From positions 1 through 6,110 of the forward strand of contig CAMAUG010000242.1 in NCBI GenBank assembly GCA_945861255.1: DNA of 6,110 nt. Direction: 5' to 3'. Positions 1 to 6,110 of this stretch are shown in pieces. The DNA comes from Candidatus Sulfopaludibacter sp. SbA3. GTDB lineage: Bacteria > Acidobacteriota > Terriglobia > Bryobacterales > Bryobacteraceae. Both the position numbers and the translations under genes were made by a program. The notes under the pieces were generated by a model. It saw nothing but the letters and a program-made list of their open reading frames with translations, was not told where the DNA came from and did not search any database. Every line of letters starts with the position of its first letter. The first letter of the stretch is position 1.

Positions 1-1062
1 GGTCCCCATGGCCTCTTGCAGCCGCTGGCCGACGTGGTCAAGCTGATCACGAAGGAAGACATGATTCCTTCGCATGTCAACAAAGTTTTCTATTTGCTGG
101 CGCCGTTCATCGCGGTGACGTTCGCGTTGATTCCTATCGCCGTGATTCCGTTCGGCGCGGACATCAACATTGGGCCGATTCACACCAACATGGAATTGGC
201 GGACCTGAACATCGGCGTGTTGTTCATCCTCGGCATCACGGGAATGGGCGTGTACGGAGTGGCGCTGGCGGGGTGGGCGTCGAACAACAAATACGCGCTG
301 CTCGGCGGACTGCGCAGCTCCGCGCAGATGATCAGCTATGAGCTACCGATGGCGATGGCCATCGCCACGCCGCTGCTGGTGCTGAACACGCTGAGCTTCC
401 GCAAACTAGTGGAAGCCCAGGACGGCTATAACTTCGGTTTTATTCCGCGTTGGACTATTTTCCAGGGCGGGCCCATTTTCCCGCTCCTGATGCTGGCGTT
501 CATCATCTTCATGATCGCTGCCTTTGCCGAGACCAACCGCATTCCATTCGACTTGCCGGAAGCCGAGAACGAGCTGGTGGCAGGCTTCCACACCGAGTAC
601 GGCAGCATGAAATTCGCGGCGTTTTTCATGGCCGAATATTGCAACATGATCACGGTGTGCTGCGTGGCGACGCTGCTGTTTCTGGGTGGCTGGCATCCTA
701 TTTTCCCCGTCAAGTACGGCTCGGGCTATGTGCCATCGCTGCTCTTTATAGGCGCGGCGTTGATCAGCTTCATGCACGCGGCGAACCCCGCGCGGCGGCT
801 CGACAAATTTACACTGCCGGTGGTGGGTGTGGTTTCGCTGGGGATCGCGGGTGTGTTTCTGGTGCCCATCGTGGCCCTGGCGCTGCTTCCGGTCTTTTGG
901 TTTTCCGCGAAGGTCATCTTCATTCTGTTCGTTTACATCTGGGTGCGCGGAACGCTGCCGCGCTTCCGTTACGATCAACTGATGAGTTTCGCCTGGACGT
1001 TTCTGTTCCCGCTGGCCATCATCAACATGTTTTTGGTCGGCTTGTGGGTGGCCCTCACTTAG
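1..1062 (+). CDS. nuoH: NADH-quinone oxidoreductase subunit H, 5'-truncated
   Basis: NuoH (ND1 family) is the membrane 'heel' of complex I. With the NuoB/NuoD interface it forms the quinone-binding chamber and starts the proton pathway. The reading frame is open from base 1 (GPHGLLQPLAD), matching E. coli NuoH from about residue 53, so roughly 50 N-terminal residues lie upstream. The TTG at 16 is therefore not the true start. In window numbering, 353 residues are present. The family signature is clear: ETNRIPFDLPEAENE at residues 177-191, followed by GFHTEYGSMKF. The acidic residues D184, E187, E189, E191 and E199 have the same spacing as E. coli D213, E216, E218, E220 and E228. The end (RGTLPRFRYDQLMSF) is also typical. 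Between GGW (229-231) and K304 the protein is about 59 residues longer than E. coli NuoH and contains extra hydrophobic stretches. It ends with TAG, 19 nt before nuoJ. Identification is very secure. Confidence 0.97.
   Translation, partial: GPHGLLQPLADVVKLITKEDMIPSHVNKVFYLLAPFIAVTFALIPIAVIPFGADINIGPIHTNMELADLNIGVLFILGITGMGVYGVALAGWASNNKYALLGGLRSSAQMISYELPMAMAIATPLLVLNTLSFRKLVEAQDGYNFGFIPRWTIFQGGPIFPLLMLAFIIFMIAAFAETNRIPFDLPEAENELVAGFHTEYGSMKFAAFFMAEYCNMITVCCVATLLFLGGWHPIFPVKYGSGYVPSLLFIGAALISFMHAANPARRLDKFTLPVVGVVSLGIAGVFLVPIVALALLPVFWFSAKVIFILFVYIWVRGTLPRFRYDQLMSFAWTFLFPLAIINMFLVGLWVALT
712..900 (+). other. Extra membrane segment(s) inside NuoH
   Basis: This part of nuoH (residues about 238-300, window numbering) has no counterpart in E. 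coli NuoH, where only about 14 residues separate the Trp of GGW from the Lys that opens the next helix; here it is 73. It holds two hydrophobic runs, V244-H259 and V274-L296, separated by a charged turn (NPARRLDK). Two added helices would keep the C-terminal topology unchanged, while one would invert it. The hydrophobic character is seen directly. The helix count is inferred. Confidence 0.6.
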
Positions 1063-1081
1063 TGGTCTGACTTGATTTGAT
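1063..1081 (+). other. nuoH-nuoJ intergenic gap, position where nuoI is usually found
   Basis: This is the only non-coding spacer in the window, 19 nt long and fairly AT-rich. It has no hairpin, no remnant of nuoI and no recognisable Shine-Dalgarno sequence for nuoJ. In the canonical nuoA-N order nuoI lies here. Confidence 0.85.
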
Positions 1082-1585
1082 ATGGACGCGCTTCTCTTCA
1101 TGATTTTCGCGGCGATCGCCGCAGTGTGCGGGATCAACGTTGTGGTCCAGAAGCACGCCATTTCCAGCGCGCTTTCGCTGGTGGGCGTGATGGTGGCGCT
1201 GGCCGCGCTCTACCTGTTACTGGGGGGCGAGTTCATCGCCGCCGCGCAGTTGGTGGTCTATGCGGGCGCGATTATGGTGTTGTTCGTTTTCGTAATCATG
1301 CTTCTCAACGCCGGTATTGAAAAGACCGCGCGCGGCCGCCGCCCGTGGGCGCAATACGCGGGAGTGCCGCTACTGCTGGTCTTATTCGGCACCATCGCAT
1401 TGCTGATTCAGAAGATCTCGCCGGCGACGGAAACGGTGACGTTCGGCGAATTCACCAAGGGCGCTCCGCTTGAAATTGGCCGCGCGCTGTTCACCACCTA
1501 TCTGCTGCCCTTTGAAGTGACCAGCGTTCTGATTCTCATCGCGATTCTGGGCGCGATCGTGCTTGCACGAAAGGAGATCGATTGA
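1082..1585 (+). CDS. nuoJ: NADH-quinone oxidoreductase subunit J
   Basis: NuoJ (ND6 family) is a small membrane subunit of about five helices between NuoH and NuoK. Its third helix carries the pi-bulge that takes part in coupling quinone reduction to proton movement. The 167 residues are close to the usual length (E. coli 184). The diagnostic block EFIAAAQLVVYAGAIMVLFV starts at residue 50, with Y60 and G62 matching E. coli Y59 and G61. Q56 sits where E. coli has E55. The C-terminal helix ends LPFEVTSVLILIAILGAIVL. The ATG at 1082 is chosen because an in-frame TGA lies just upstream (1073-1075) and the N-terminus aligns with E. coli NuoJ. No Shine-Dalgarno sequence is visible, so translation may depend on nuoH translation. 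The stop TGA shares its last base with the nuoK ATG. Confidence 0.96.
   Translation: MDALLFMIFAAIAAVCGINVVVQKHAISSALSLVGVMVALAALYLLLGGEFIAAAQLVVYAGAIMVLFVFVIMLLNAGIEKTARGRRPWAQYAGVPLLLVLFGTIALLIQKISPATETVTFGEFTKGAPLEIGRALFTTYLLPFEVTSVLILIAILGAIVLARKEID
1571..1576 (+). promoter_or_regulatory. Ribosome binding site of nuoK
   Basis: AAGGAG lies inside the end of nuoJ, 8 nt before the ATG at 1585. This spacing favours the ATG over the TTG immediately before it at 1582. Confidence 0.8.
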
Positions 1586-1905
1586 TGCCTCCGCTGCCGG
1601 CCGCCGTGCCGTTGTCTTGGTATCTGACGTTGAGCGCGTTCCTGTTCACGCTGGGCGTGGCTGGATTCCTGTTCCGCCGCAACATCATCACCGTCTTCAT
1701 GTCCATTGAACTGATGCTGAACGCGGTAAACCTGACCTTCGTCGCGTTTTCCTACAAACTGCAACAAGTGGACGGTCACATTTTCAGCTTCTTCGTAATG
1801 GTGGTGGCGGCCGCCGAAGCCGCGGTTGGGCTCGCCATCATCCTCACCGTCTTCAAGAACCGGCAGACTCTGGAAATCGACGAACTAGATTCCCTCAAAA
1901 ACTGA
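1585..1905 (+). CDS. nuoK: NADH-quinone oxidoreductase subunit K
   Basis: NuoK (ND4L family, related to MrpC) is a three-helix membrane subunit that forms part of the proton pathway between NuoJ and NuoN. From the ATG it has 106 residues (E. coli 100). The two essential buried glutamates are present: E42 in the second helix (FMSIELMLNAVNL) and E78 in the third (VVAAAEAAVGLAI). They are 36 residues apart, exactly as E36 and E72 are in E. coli. The start is set by a good Shine-Dalgarno sequence 8 nt upstream. A TTG one codon earlier is possible but less well spaced. The gene begins on the last base of the nuoJ stop (TGATG) and ends in the same way into nuoL, which indicates translational coupling. 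Confidence 0.97.
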   Translation: MPPLPAAVPLSWYLTLSAFLFTLGVAGFLFRRNIITVFMSIELMLNAVNLTFVAFSYKLQQVDGHIFSFFVMVVAAAEAAVGLAIILTVFKNRQTLEIDELDSLKN

Positions 1906-3809
1906 TGCATCAACTTTGGCTCATTCCCGTACTGCCGCTGCTGGGCTTTGTCGCTAACGGCCTGCTGGGCCGCCGCTTGTCGAAGCCGGTAGTAAACGTG
2001 ATCGCCTGCGGTTCCGTGTTGCTGTCTTTCTTGTGGGTCCTCAAGGCATTGATTGCGCTGGGCACGTTCTCCGGTGGCTTACATGAAGCGTACAAAGAGC
2101 ATTACTTTACCTGGATCCAGTCCGGCGCACTGAACATTGGCGTGGATTTCGCCGTGGACCGGCTGACCGCCGTGATGTTGATGATTGTCACCGGGATCGG
2201 CTTCCTGATTCACGTTTACGCAACCGGCTACATGGCGCATGAAGGCGGCTACTACCGCTTCTTCGCATATCTGAATTTGTTCATGTTCTTCATGCTGGTG
2301 CTGGTGCTGGGCGGGAATTTCCTGCTGTTGTTCATCGGTTGGGAAGGCGTGGGGTTGTGCAGCTACCTGCTGATCGGCTTCTATTTTCTGGAGAAATTCG
2401 CGACTGACGCCGCCAACAAGGCGTTCATTGTGAACCGCATCGGCGACTTTGGTTTTTCGCTGGCTGTGTTTCTGGTGGTGATCCACTTCGGCACGCTGGA
2501 TTTCGCCGCTGTGTTTGAGAAGGTCAACGCGATGCCCGTGGAATCGGCCGCCGGCTGGATGACGGCCATTGCCTTGCTGCTGCTGGTGGGGGCCACCGGA
2601 AAATCGGCGCAGATTCCCTTGTACGTGTGGCTGCCGGACGCCATGGCCGGCCCGACACCTGTCAGCGCTTTGATCCACGCCGCGACCATGGTGACAGCCG
2701 GTGTTTACATGGTGGCACGCAGCGCTCCTATTTTTCTGCACTCCGCGCACGCCTTGGAGATCGTCGCCGTGGTCGGCCTGGCGACGGCCTTCTTCGCCGC
2801 GACTATCGGCTTGGCTCAAACCGATATCAAGAAGGTTTACGCGTACTCCACCGTTTCGCAACTCGGTTACATGTTCGTGGGCCTGGGTGTGGGTGCGTTT
2901 TCCGCCGGCATCTTCCATGTGATGACGCACGCGTTCTTCAAGGCGCTGTTGTTCCTGGGCGCCGGGAGCGTGATCCATGCGTGCTCCGGCGAACAGGATA
3001 TGCGATTCATGGGCGGCCTGCGCAAGTACACGCCGATCACCATGTATACGCTGGCGGCGGCCACTCTGGCGATCGCCGGATTTCCCGGACTCTCCGGCGC
3101 GGCGAGCAAGGATCTGATCCTGGAGGCGGCTTATGAGCACTCACCGTGGATGTATTGGGTGGGCGTCATCACCGCGGGCATGACTGCGTTTTACGTGGGT
3201 CGTGCGTTCTGCATGACCTTCTTTGGCGAGTACCGGGGCAAGCCTGCTGCTCACGGGCATGGCCATGACGATCACGGTCACGGCACGCCGCACGAGTCTC
3301 CCGCCAGCATGTGGATTCCGCTGGTCGTCCTGGCGGTGTTAAGCGTAGTGGGACAGAGATTCTTCCCCATCCCCACCTTCCTGGAGCCGATCTTTCCGCT
3401 GCACGAAGGCGAACCGGAGGCGTGGCTGGAATACGTGGCGACGGCGTTCGGTCTCGGCGGCCTTGCGTTGGCGTATCTCTTCTACGTAGTCTCACCGGGC
3501 CTGCCGGAGGCGCTCGCGAAGACCTTCCGCGGCCCGTACCGCTGGGTTTACAACAAGTATTTCGTCGACGAATTTTACGATTCGGTAGTGATCAGCCCCA
3601 CGATTGACGGCTCCCGCGCGTTGCTGTGGCGCGTGGTGGATGCGGGGGGCATCGACGGAGTGGTCAACGGAATCGGTAAAACGGCGAGCGGCGTAGGGGC
3701 CATCTTGAAACGAATGCAGTCCGGGTCCATACGAAGCTATGCCGCGTGGGTGGTCCTCGGTTCTATTGCGGTGGTCGCCTATATCGGCTTCCGGGGAGGT
3801 GTTCTGTGA
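1905..3809 (+). CDS. nuoL: NADH-quinone oxidoreductase subunit L
   Basis: NuoL (ND5 family) is the distal antiporter-like proton pump of complex I, with a long C-terminal amphipathic helix running along the membrane arm. It has 634 residues (E. coli 613). Key residues are in place: E147 in WEGVGLCSYLLIGFY, D181 in NRIGDF, K233 in GATGKSAQIPL, H258 in ALIHAATMVTAGVY, H338 and H342 in FHVMTHAFFKALLF, K346 and K402. They correspond to E. coli E144, D178, K229, H254, H334, H338, K342 and K399. The usual GFFSKDEIL around the last lysine reads GAASKDLIL here. A His-rich loop spans residues 450-463. The region near residues 545-565 (YNKYFVDEFYDSVVISP) marks the start of the C-terminal lateral-helix segment. 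The start ATG overlaps the nuoK stop by 1 nt and no Shine-Dalgarno sequence is visible, so reinitiation after nuoK is likely. Confidence 0.98.
   Translation: MHQLWLIPVLPLLGFVANGLLGRRLSKPVVNVIACGSVLLSFLWVLKALIALGTFSGGLHEAYKEHYFTWIQSGALNIGVDFAVDRLTAVMLMIVTGIGFLIHVYATGYMAHEGGYYRFFAYLNLFMFFMLVLVLGGNFLLLFIGWEGVGLCSYLLIGFYFLEKFATDAANKAFIVNRIGDFGFSLAVFLVVIHFGTLDFAAVFEKVNAMPVESAAGWMTAIALLLLVGATGKSAQIPLYVWLPDAMAGPTPVSALIHAATMVTAGVYMVARSAPIFLHSAHALEIVAVVGLATAFFAATIGLAQTDIKKVYAYSTVSQLGYMFVGLGVGAFSAGIFHVMTHAFFKALLFLGAGSVIHACSGEQDMRFMGGLRKYTPITMYTLAAATLAIAGFPGLSGAASKDLILEAAYEHSPWMYWVGVITAGMTAFYVGRAFCMTFFGEYRGKPAAHGHGHDDHGHGTPHESPASMWIPLVVLAVLSVVGQRFFPIPTFLEPIFPLHEGEPEAWLEYVATAFGLGGLALAYLFYVVSPGLPEALAKTFRGPYRWVYNKYFVDEFYDSVVISPTIDGSRALLWRVVDAGGIDGVVNGIGKTASGVGAILKRMQSGSIRSYAAWVVLGSIAVVAYIGFRGGVL
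3252..3293 (+). other. Histidine-rich loop coding tract in nuoL
   Basis: Residues 450-463 of NuoL read HGHGHDDHGHGTPH, with six histidines in 14 residues, followed by the conserved-looking ESPASMWIPL. It lies in a hydrophilic loop between predicted membrane helices. Similar His-rich loops occur in many bacterial NuoL proteins. A metal-binding role is possible but not shown. Confidence 0.7.
3795..3800 (+). promoter_or_regulatory. Ribosome binding site of nuoM
   Basis: GGAGGT lies within the last codons of nuoL, 5 nt before the GTG at 3806. It decides the nuoM start: the frame is open further upstream, but only this GTG has a good site. Confidence 0.8.
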
Positions 3810-5374
3810 GCCTTCTCGACGCCGTTCTGTTTCTCCCGCTGATCGGCTTCCTGGCACTGCTGATCTTGCCGGCAGGCGCGTCCCGATGCGCGGCGCTCGC
3901 GATTTCCCTGGTGGTCTTCGGGTTGTCGCTGGGCTTGATCGGACCTGTGAGCGCGGCTCCCGGCGTCTACAATTTCGTGGCGAACGCTCCGTGGATCGCC
4001 ACGCCGTCGATTCACTATCACGTGGGCCTGGACGGCCTCGGCTTGTGGCTGGTGATTCTGTCGACGTTGCTCACGCCGATCGCGGTTCTGGTGTCTTGGA
4101 AATACATCGATCAGCGCGTGCAACTGTTCTACGCATTCCTGCTGCTGTTGGAATTCGGCGTGATCGGAGTGTTCATTTCGCTCGACCTGTTCTTGTTCTA
4201 TGTGTTCTGGGAAGTCTCGCTGGTGCCGATGTATTTCCTGATTGGCATCTGGGGTCACGACCGCCGCATCTACGCGGCCGTCAAGTTCTTCTTGTATACG
4301 ATGGCCGGGTCCGTGCTGATGCTGGCCGCGATCATTTTCCTCTACACGCAAGCGGGCACGTTCGATTACGTCGATATTCTGAATCAACTACGCGAAGGCC
4401 GCCTCAGCTTTTCCTCGCAGGCCGAAATGCTGTTGTTCCTGGCGTTTTTCTTTTCGTTTGCGATCAAGGTTCCGCTATTCCCGTTGCACACGTGGTTGCC
4501 CGATGCGCACGTGGAAGCGCCCACGGCCGGCTCCATCATGCTGGCCAGCGTCATGCTGAAGATGGGCTGTTACGGCCTGATCCGCTTCTGCTTGCCGCTG
4601 TTTCCGGGCGCGGCGCACCGTTCGGCGGGTTGGATCGCTGGCTTGGCGATCGTCGGCATCATTTACGGCGCGCTAGTGGCCATGGTGCAGCCGAATATGA
4701 AAAAGCTGGTCGCGTACTCTTCGGTGAGCCACCTGGGCTTCGTGGTGCTCGGGGTGTTCTCATTCACGCAGGCTGGGCTTGACGGCGCGGTCTACCAGAT
4801 GTTGAATCACGGCATCTCGACGGGAGCGCTCTTCATGCTGGTCGGCTTCCTGTATGAGCGCCGGCATTCGCTGGACATCGCCGCGTATGGCGGTGTCGCG
4901 ACGCCCGCCCCGAATCTTTCGATTGTGTTCCTGATCACGACTCTCGCCTCCATTGGTCTGCCGATGTTGAACAACTTCGTGGGCGAATACCTGGTGCTGC
5001 AAGGCGTTGCGCAAGCCAACATCGCCTGGGCCGCCGCCGCTGCCGTGGGCGTGATTCTTTCCGCCTGCTACATGTTGTGGCTCTATCAGAGGGCATTCTA
5101 CGGCCGCGCGAGCGAATCGTTGTCCCACCACATGCCGGATTTGAACAAGCGCGAATGGATCGCCGCGTTGCCGCTGCTGATCCTGATGGTCTGGATGGGA
5201 ACGTACACGCAGACGTTCATGCCGCCCATCAGTGCGCAGAACACGCGCATCTTACAGGAAATTAACCGCAGCGCGACGGCGGTGTTGCCGCCGCTCAGCG
5301 GTGCGCCTCAAGCGGCCGCGGCTGCGGCGCCTCGACCGTTCACCACTACGGCGGAGGTGGCCGATGCCCGTTAG
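3806..5374 (+). CDS. nuoM: NADH-quinone oxidoreductase subunit M
   Basis: NuoM (ND4 family) is the middle antiporter-like proton pump, between NuoN and NuoL. From the GTG start it has 522 residues (E. coli 509) and begins MSLLDAVLFLPLIGFLALL, a typical first helix. The frame stays open to 3746, but that extension only re-reads the end of nuoL. The proton-path residues are present: E136 (FWEVSLVPMYFLIGIWG), K221 (FAIKVPLFPLHTWLPDAH), K252 (VMLKMGCYGLIRF), H309 (SSVSHLGF), H335 (MLNHGIS) and E394 (LNNFVGEYLVL). They match E. coli E144, K234, K265, H322, H348 and E407, and the spacing from K221 to H335 is identical. The protein ends in an Ala/Pro-rich hydrophilic tail from about residue 494. It overlaps nuoL by 4 nt (GTGA) and nuoN by 11 nt. 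Confidence 0.98.
   Translation: MSLLDAVLFLPLIGFLALLILPAGASRCAALAISLVVFGLSLGLIGPVSAAPGVYNFVANAPWIATPSIHYHVGLDGLGLWLVILSTLLTPIAVLVSWKYIDQRVQLFYAFLLLLEFGVIGVFISLDLFLFYVFWEVSLVPMYFLIGIWGHDRRIYAAVKFFLYTMAGSVLMLAAIIFLYTQAGTFDYVDILNQLREGRLSFSSQAEMLLFLAFFFSFAIKVPLFPLHTWLPDAHVEAPTAGSIMLASVMLKMGCYGLIRFCLPLFPGAAHRSAGWIAGLAIVGIIYGALVAMVQPNMKKLVAYSSVSHLGFVVLGVFSFTQAGLDGAVYQMLNHGISTGALFMLVGFLYERRHSLDIAAYGGVATPAPNLSIVFLITTLASIGLPMLNNFVGEYLVLQGVAQANIAWAAAAAVGVILSACYMLWLYQRAFYGRASESLSHHMPDLNKREWIAALPLLILMVWMGTYTQTFMPPISAQNTRILQEINRSATAVLPPLSGAPQAAAAAAPRPFTTTAEVADAR
5353..5358 (+). promoter_or_regulatory. Ribosome binding site of nuoN
   Basis: GGAGGT inside the nuoM tail, 5 nt upstream of the nuoN ATG at 5364, supports that start. 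Confidence 0.8.
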
Positions 5375-6110
5375 TTTCCCCGCCGGCGCCGAATACCTGC
5401 GCATCCTGCCTGAAATCATCCTGACCCTAGCGGGCGTGCTCATCATGTTCCTGGAAGCTATGTGGAGCGATCAGCGCAGGACGATTTTCGGACCCATCTC
5501 AATCGCCGCGCTGGCCGCCGCGCTGTGGGCCGCGATGGTGTCGAGTTCAGGCCCGGCGTTCAGCAACCTGCTTATCATTGGAGATTTCGCGACGTTTTTC
5601 CGCATGCTGGTGATCGTCGTCGGATTGCTCGCCATCTTGGCATCCAGCGAGTACCTGGCGCGCGAACGCGCCAGCGGCGCCGAATACTACGCGTTGATCC
5701 TGTTCAGCATCGTGGGTCAGTGCGTGATGGTGACCGCCAACGATCTGCTGATGGTTTTCATCGGTCTGGAAATTTCCTCCATCGCCTCCTACGTGCTGGC
5801 TGGGTACCTGCGCGACGACCCACGCAATAACGAGGCCGCGCTCAAGTACTTTCTACTCGGTTCCTTCGCCACAGCGTTTCTGTTGTACGGTGTCGCGTGG
5901 ACTTACGGTTTGACCGGCTCCACGAACCTTTCCACGATCCGGCAGGTTTTGTTGTCGACGGGCGCACCTTCGCTTGGACTTACCGGGGTGGCGGCCGCGT
6001 TGATCTTCGCCGGTCTGGCGTTCAAAATCTCCGCCGCGCCATTCCACATTTGGGCGCCCGATGTATACCAGGGCGCTCCCGCTCCGGTGTCGGCATTTCT
6101 TTCGGCCGGA
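5364..6110 (+). CDS. nuoN: NADH-quinone oxidoreductase subunit N, 3'-truncated
   Basis: NuoN (ND2 family) is the antiporter-like proton pump closest to NuoK. The first 249 residues are present, about half of a typical NuoN (E. coli 485), and the frame is still open at the window edge. The N-terminus (MPVSFPAGAEYLRILPEIIL) resembles the usual first helix. Expected residues can be seen: E136 (FIGLEISSIASYVLAGY), K161 (EAALKYFLLGSF), K221 and H228 (LAFKISAAPFHIWAPDVYQG). They match E. coli E133, K158, K217 and H224. About half of the usual fourteen helices are covered. The ATG at 5364 has a strong Shine-Dalgarno sequence and overlaps the end of nuoM by 11 nt. The later lysines (E. coli K247 and K395) lie beyond the window and cannot be judged. 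Confidence 0.97.
   Translation, partial: MPVSFPAGAEYLRILPEIILTLAGVLIMFLEAMWSDQRRTIFGPISIAALAAALWAAMVSSSGPAFSNLLIIGDFATFFRMLVIVVGLLAILASSEYLARERASGAEYYALILFSIVGQCVMVTANDLLMVFIGLEISSIASYVLAGYLRDDPRNNEAALKYFLLGSFATAFLLYGVAWTYGLTGSTNLSTIRQVLLSTGAPSLGLTGVAAALIFAGLAFKISAAPFHIWAPDVYQGAPAPVSAFLSAG

Noticed and set aside
16..18. TTG as the start of nuoH
   Set aside because: Codons from base 1 already match conserved NuoH sequence (GPxGLLQPLAD), so the gene continues upstream out of the window.
406..1161. Open frames opposite or overlapping nuoH (251 codons on -, and 206 codons at 450-1070 on +)
   Set aside because: Their composition is that of shifted or antisense reading of nuoH. The nuoH frame has full family motifs here.
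2079..3140. Long open frame (353 codons) on the - strand opposite nuoL
   Set aside because: It is rich in His, Gln and Arg with no recognisable domain, lies wholly antisense to conserved NuoL core sequence, and has no promoter or neighbours supporting it.
3746..3805. Upstream GTG start for nuoM adding 20 residues
   Set aside because: The added residues re-read the end of nuoL and do not resemble a NuoM N-terminus. The GTG at 3806 has a good Shine-Dalgarno sequence and gives the expected first helix.
3739..4782. Long open frame (347 codons) on the + strand in a different frame from nuoM
   Set aside because: It lies across the nuoL end and nuoM, is rich in Arg, Gly and Pro, has no membrane or domain pattern, and is explained as a GC-rich shadow of nuoM.
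1905..5374. NuoL/NuoM as parts of an Mrp-type antiporter or a membrane hydrogenase
   Set aside because: These families share the antiporter-like fold, but the nuoH-J-K-L-M-N context and full-length NuoL with its C-terminal lateral-helix region fit complex I best.
1..6110. A hidden novel system such as a defence island, mobile element, CRISPR array or RNA gene
   Set aside because: The window is filled end to end by six conserved nuo genes with a single 19-nt gap. No direct or inverted repeats, tRNA-like folds or foreign composition were noticed by eye.

Overview
The window is a continuous stretch of one operon encoding the membrane arm of respiratory complex I (NADH-quinone oxidoreductase). 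All genes are on the + strand, in the order nuoH (5' end missing), nuoJ, nuoK, nuoL, nuoM, nuoN (3' end missing). Nearly every base is coding. The only gap between genes is 19 nt, between nuoH and nuoJ. The other junctions overlap: 1 nt for J/K and K/L, 4 nt for L/M and 11 nt for M/N. I see no RNA genes, mobile elements, CRISPR arrays, promoters or terminators.

The organism is a bacterium with fairly GC-rich DNA. The style of the NuoL, NuoM and NuoH proteins, such as the NuoM motif around PMLNNFVGE and a long NuoH, recalls Acidobacteriota or a similar soil lineage. This is an impression from memory and not a proven placement.

NuoH forms the membrane heel that meets the quinone-reducing peripheral arm. 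NuoJ and NuoK carry the coupling elements next to it. NuoN, NuoM and NuoL are the three antiporter-like proton-pumping subunits. The charged residues expected for proton transfer can be located in K, L, M and the visible half of N, with spacing close to the E. coli proteins, so the complex looks functional and not decayed.

The main oddity is that nuoI, the two-[4Fe-4S] ferredoxin-like subunit usually found between nuoH and nuoJ, is absent from that position. NuoH also carries about 59 more residues than E. coli NuoH before its last membrane helices, enough for one or two extra membrane segments. I found no undescribed system. This is a core energy-metabolism locus with a few lineage-type variations.
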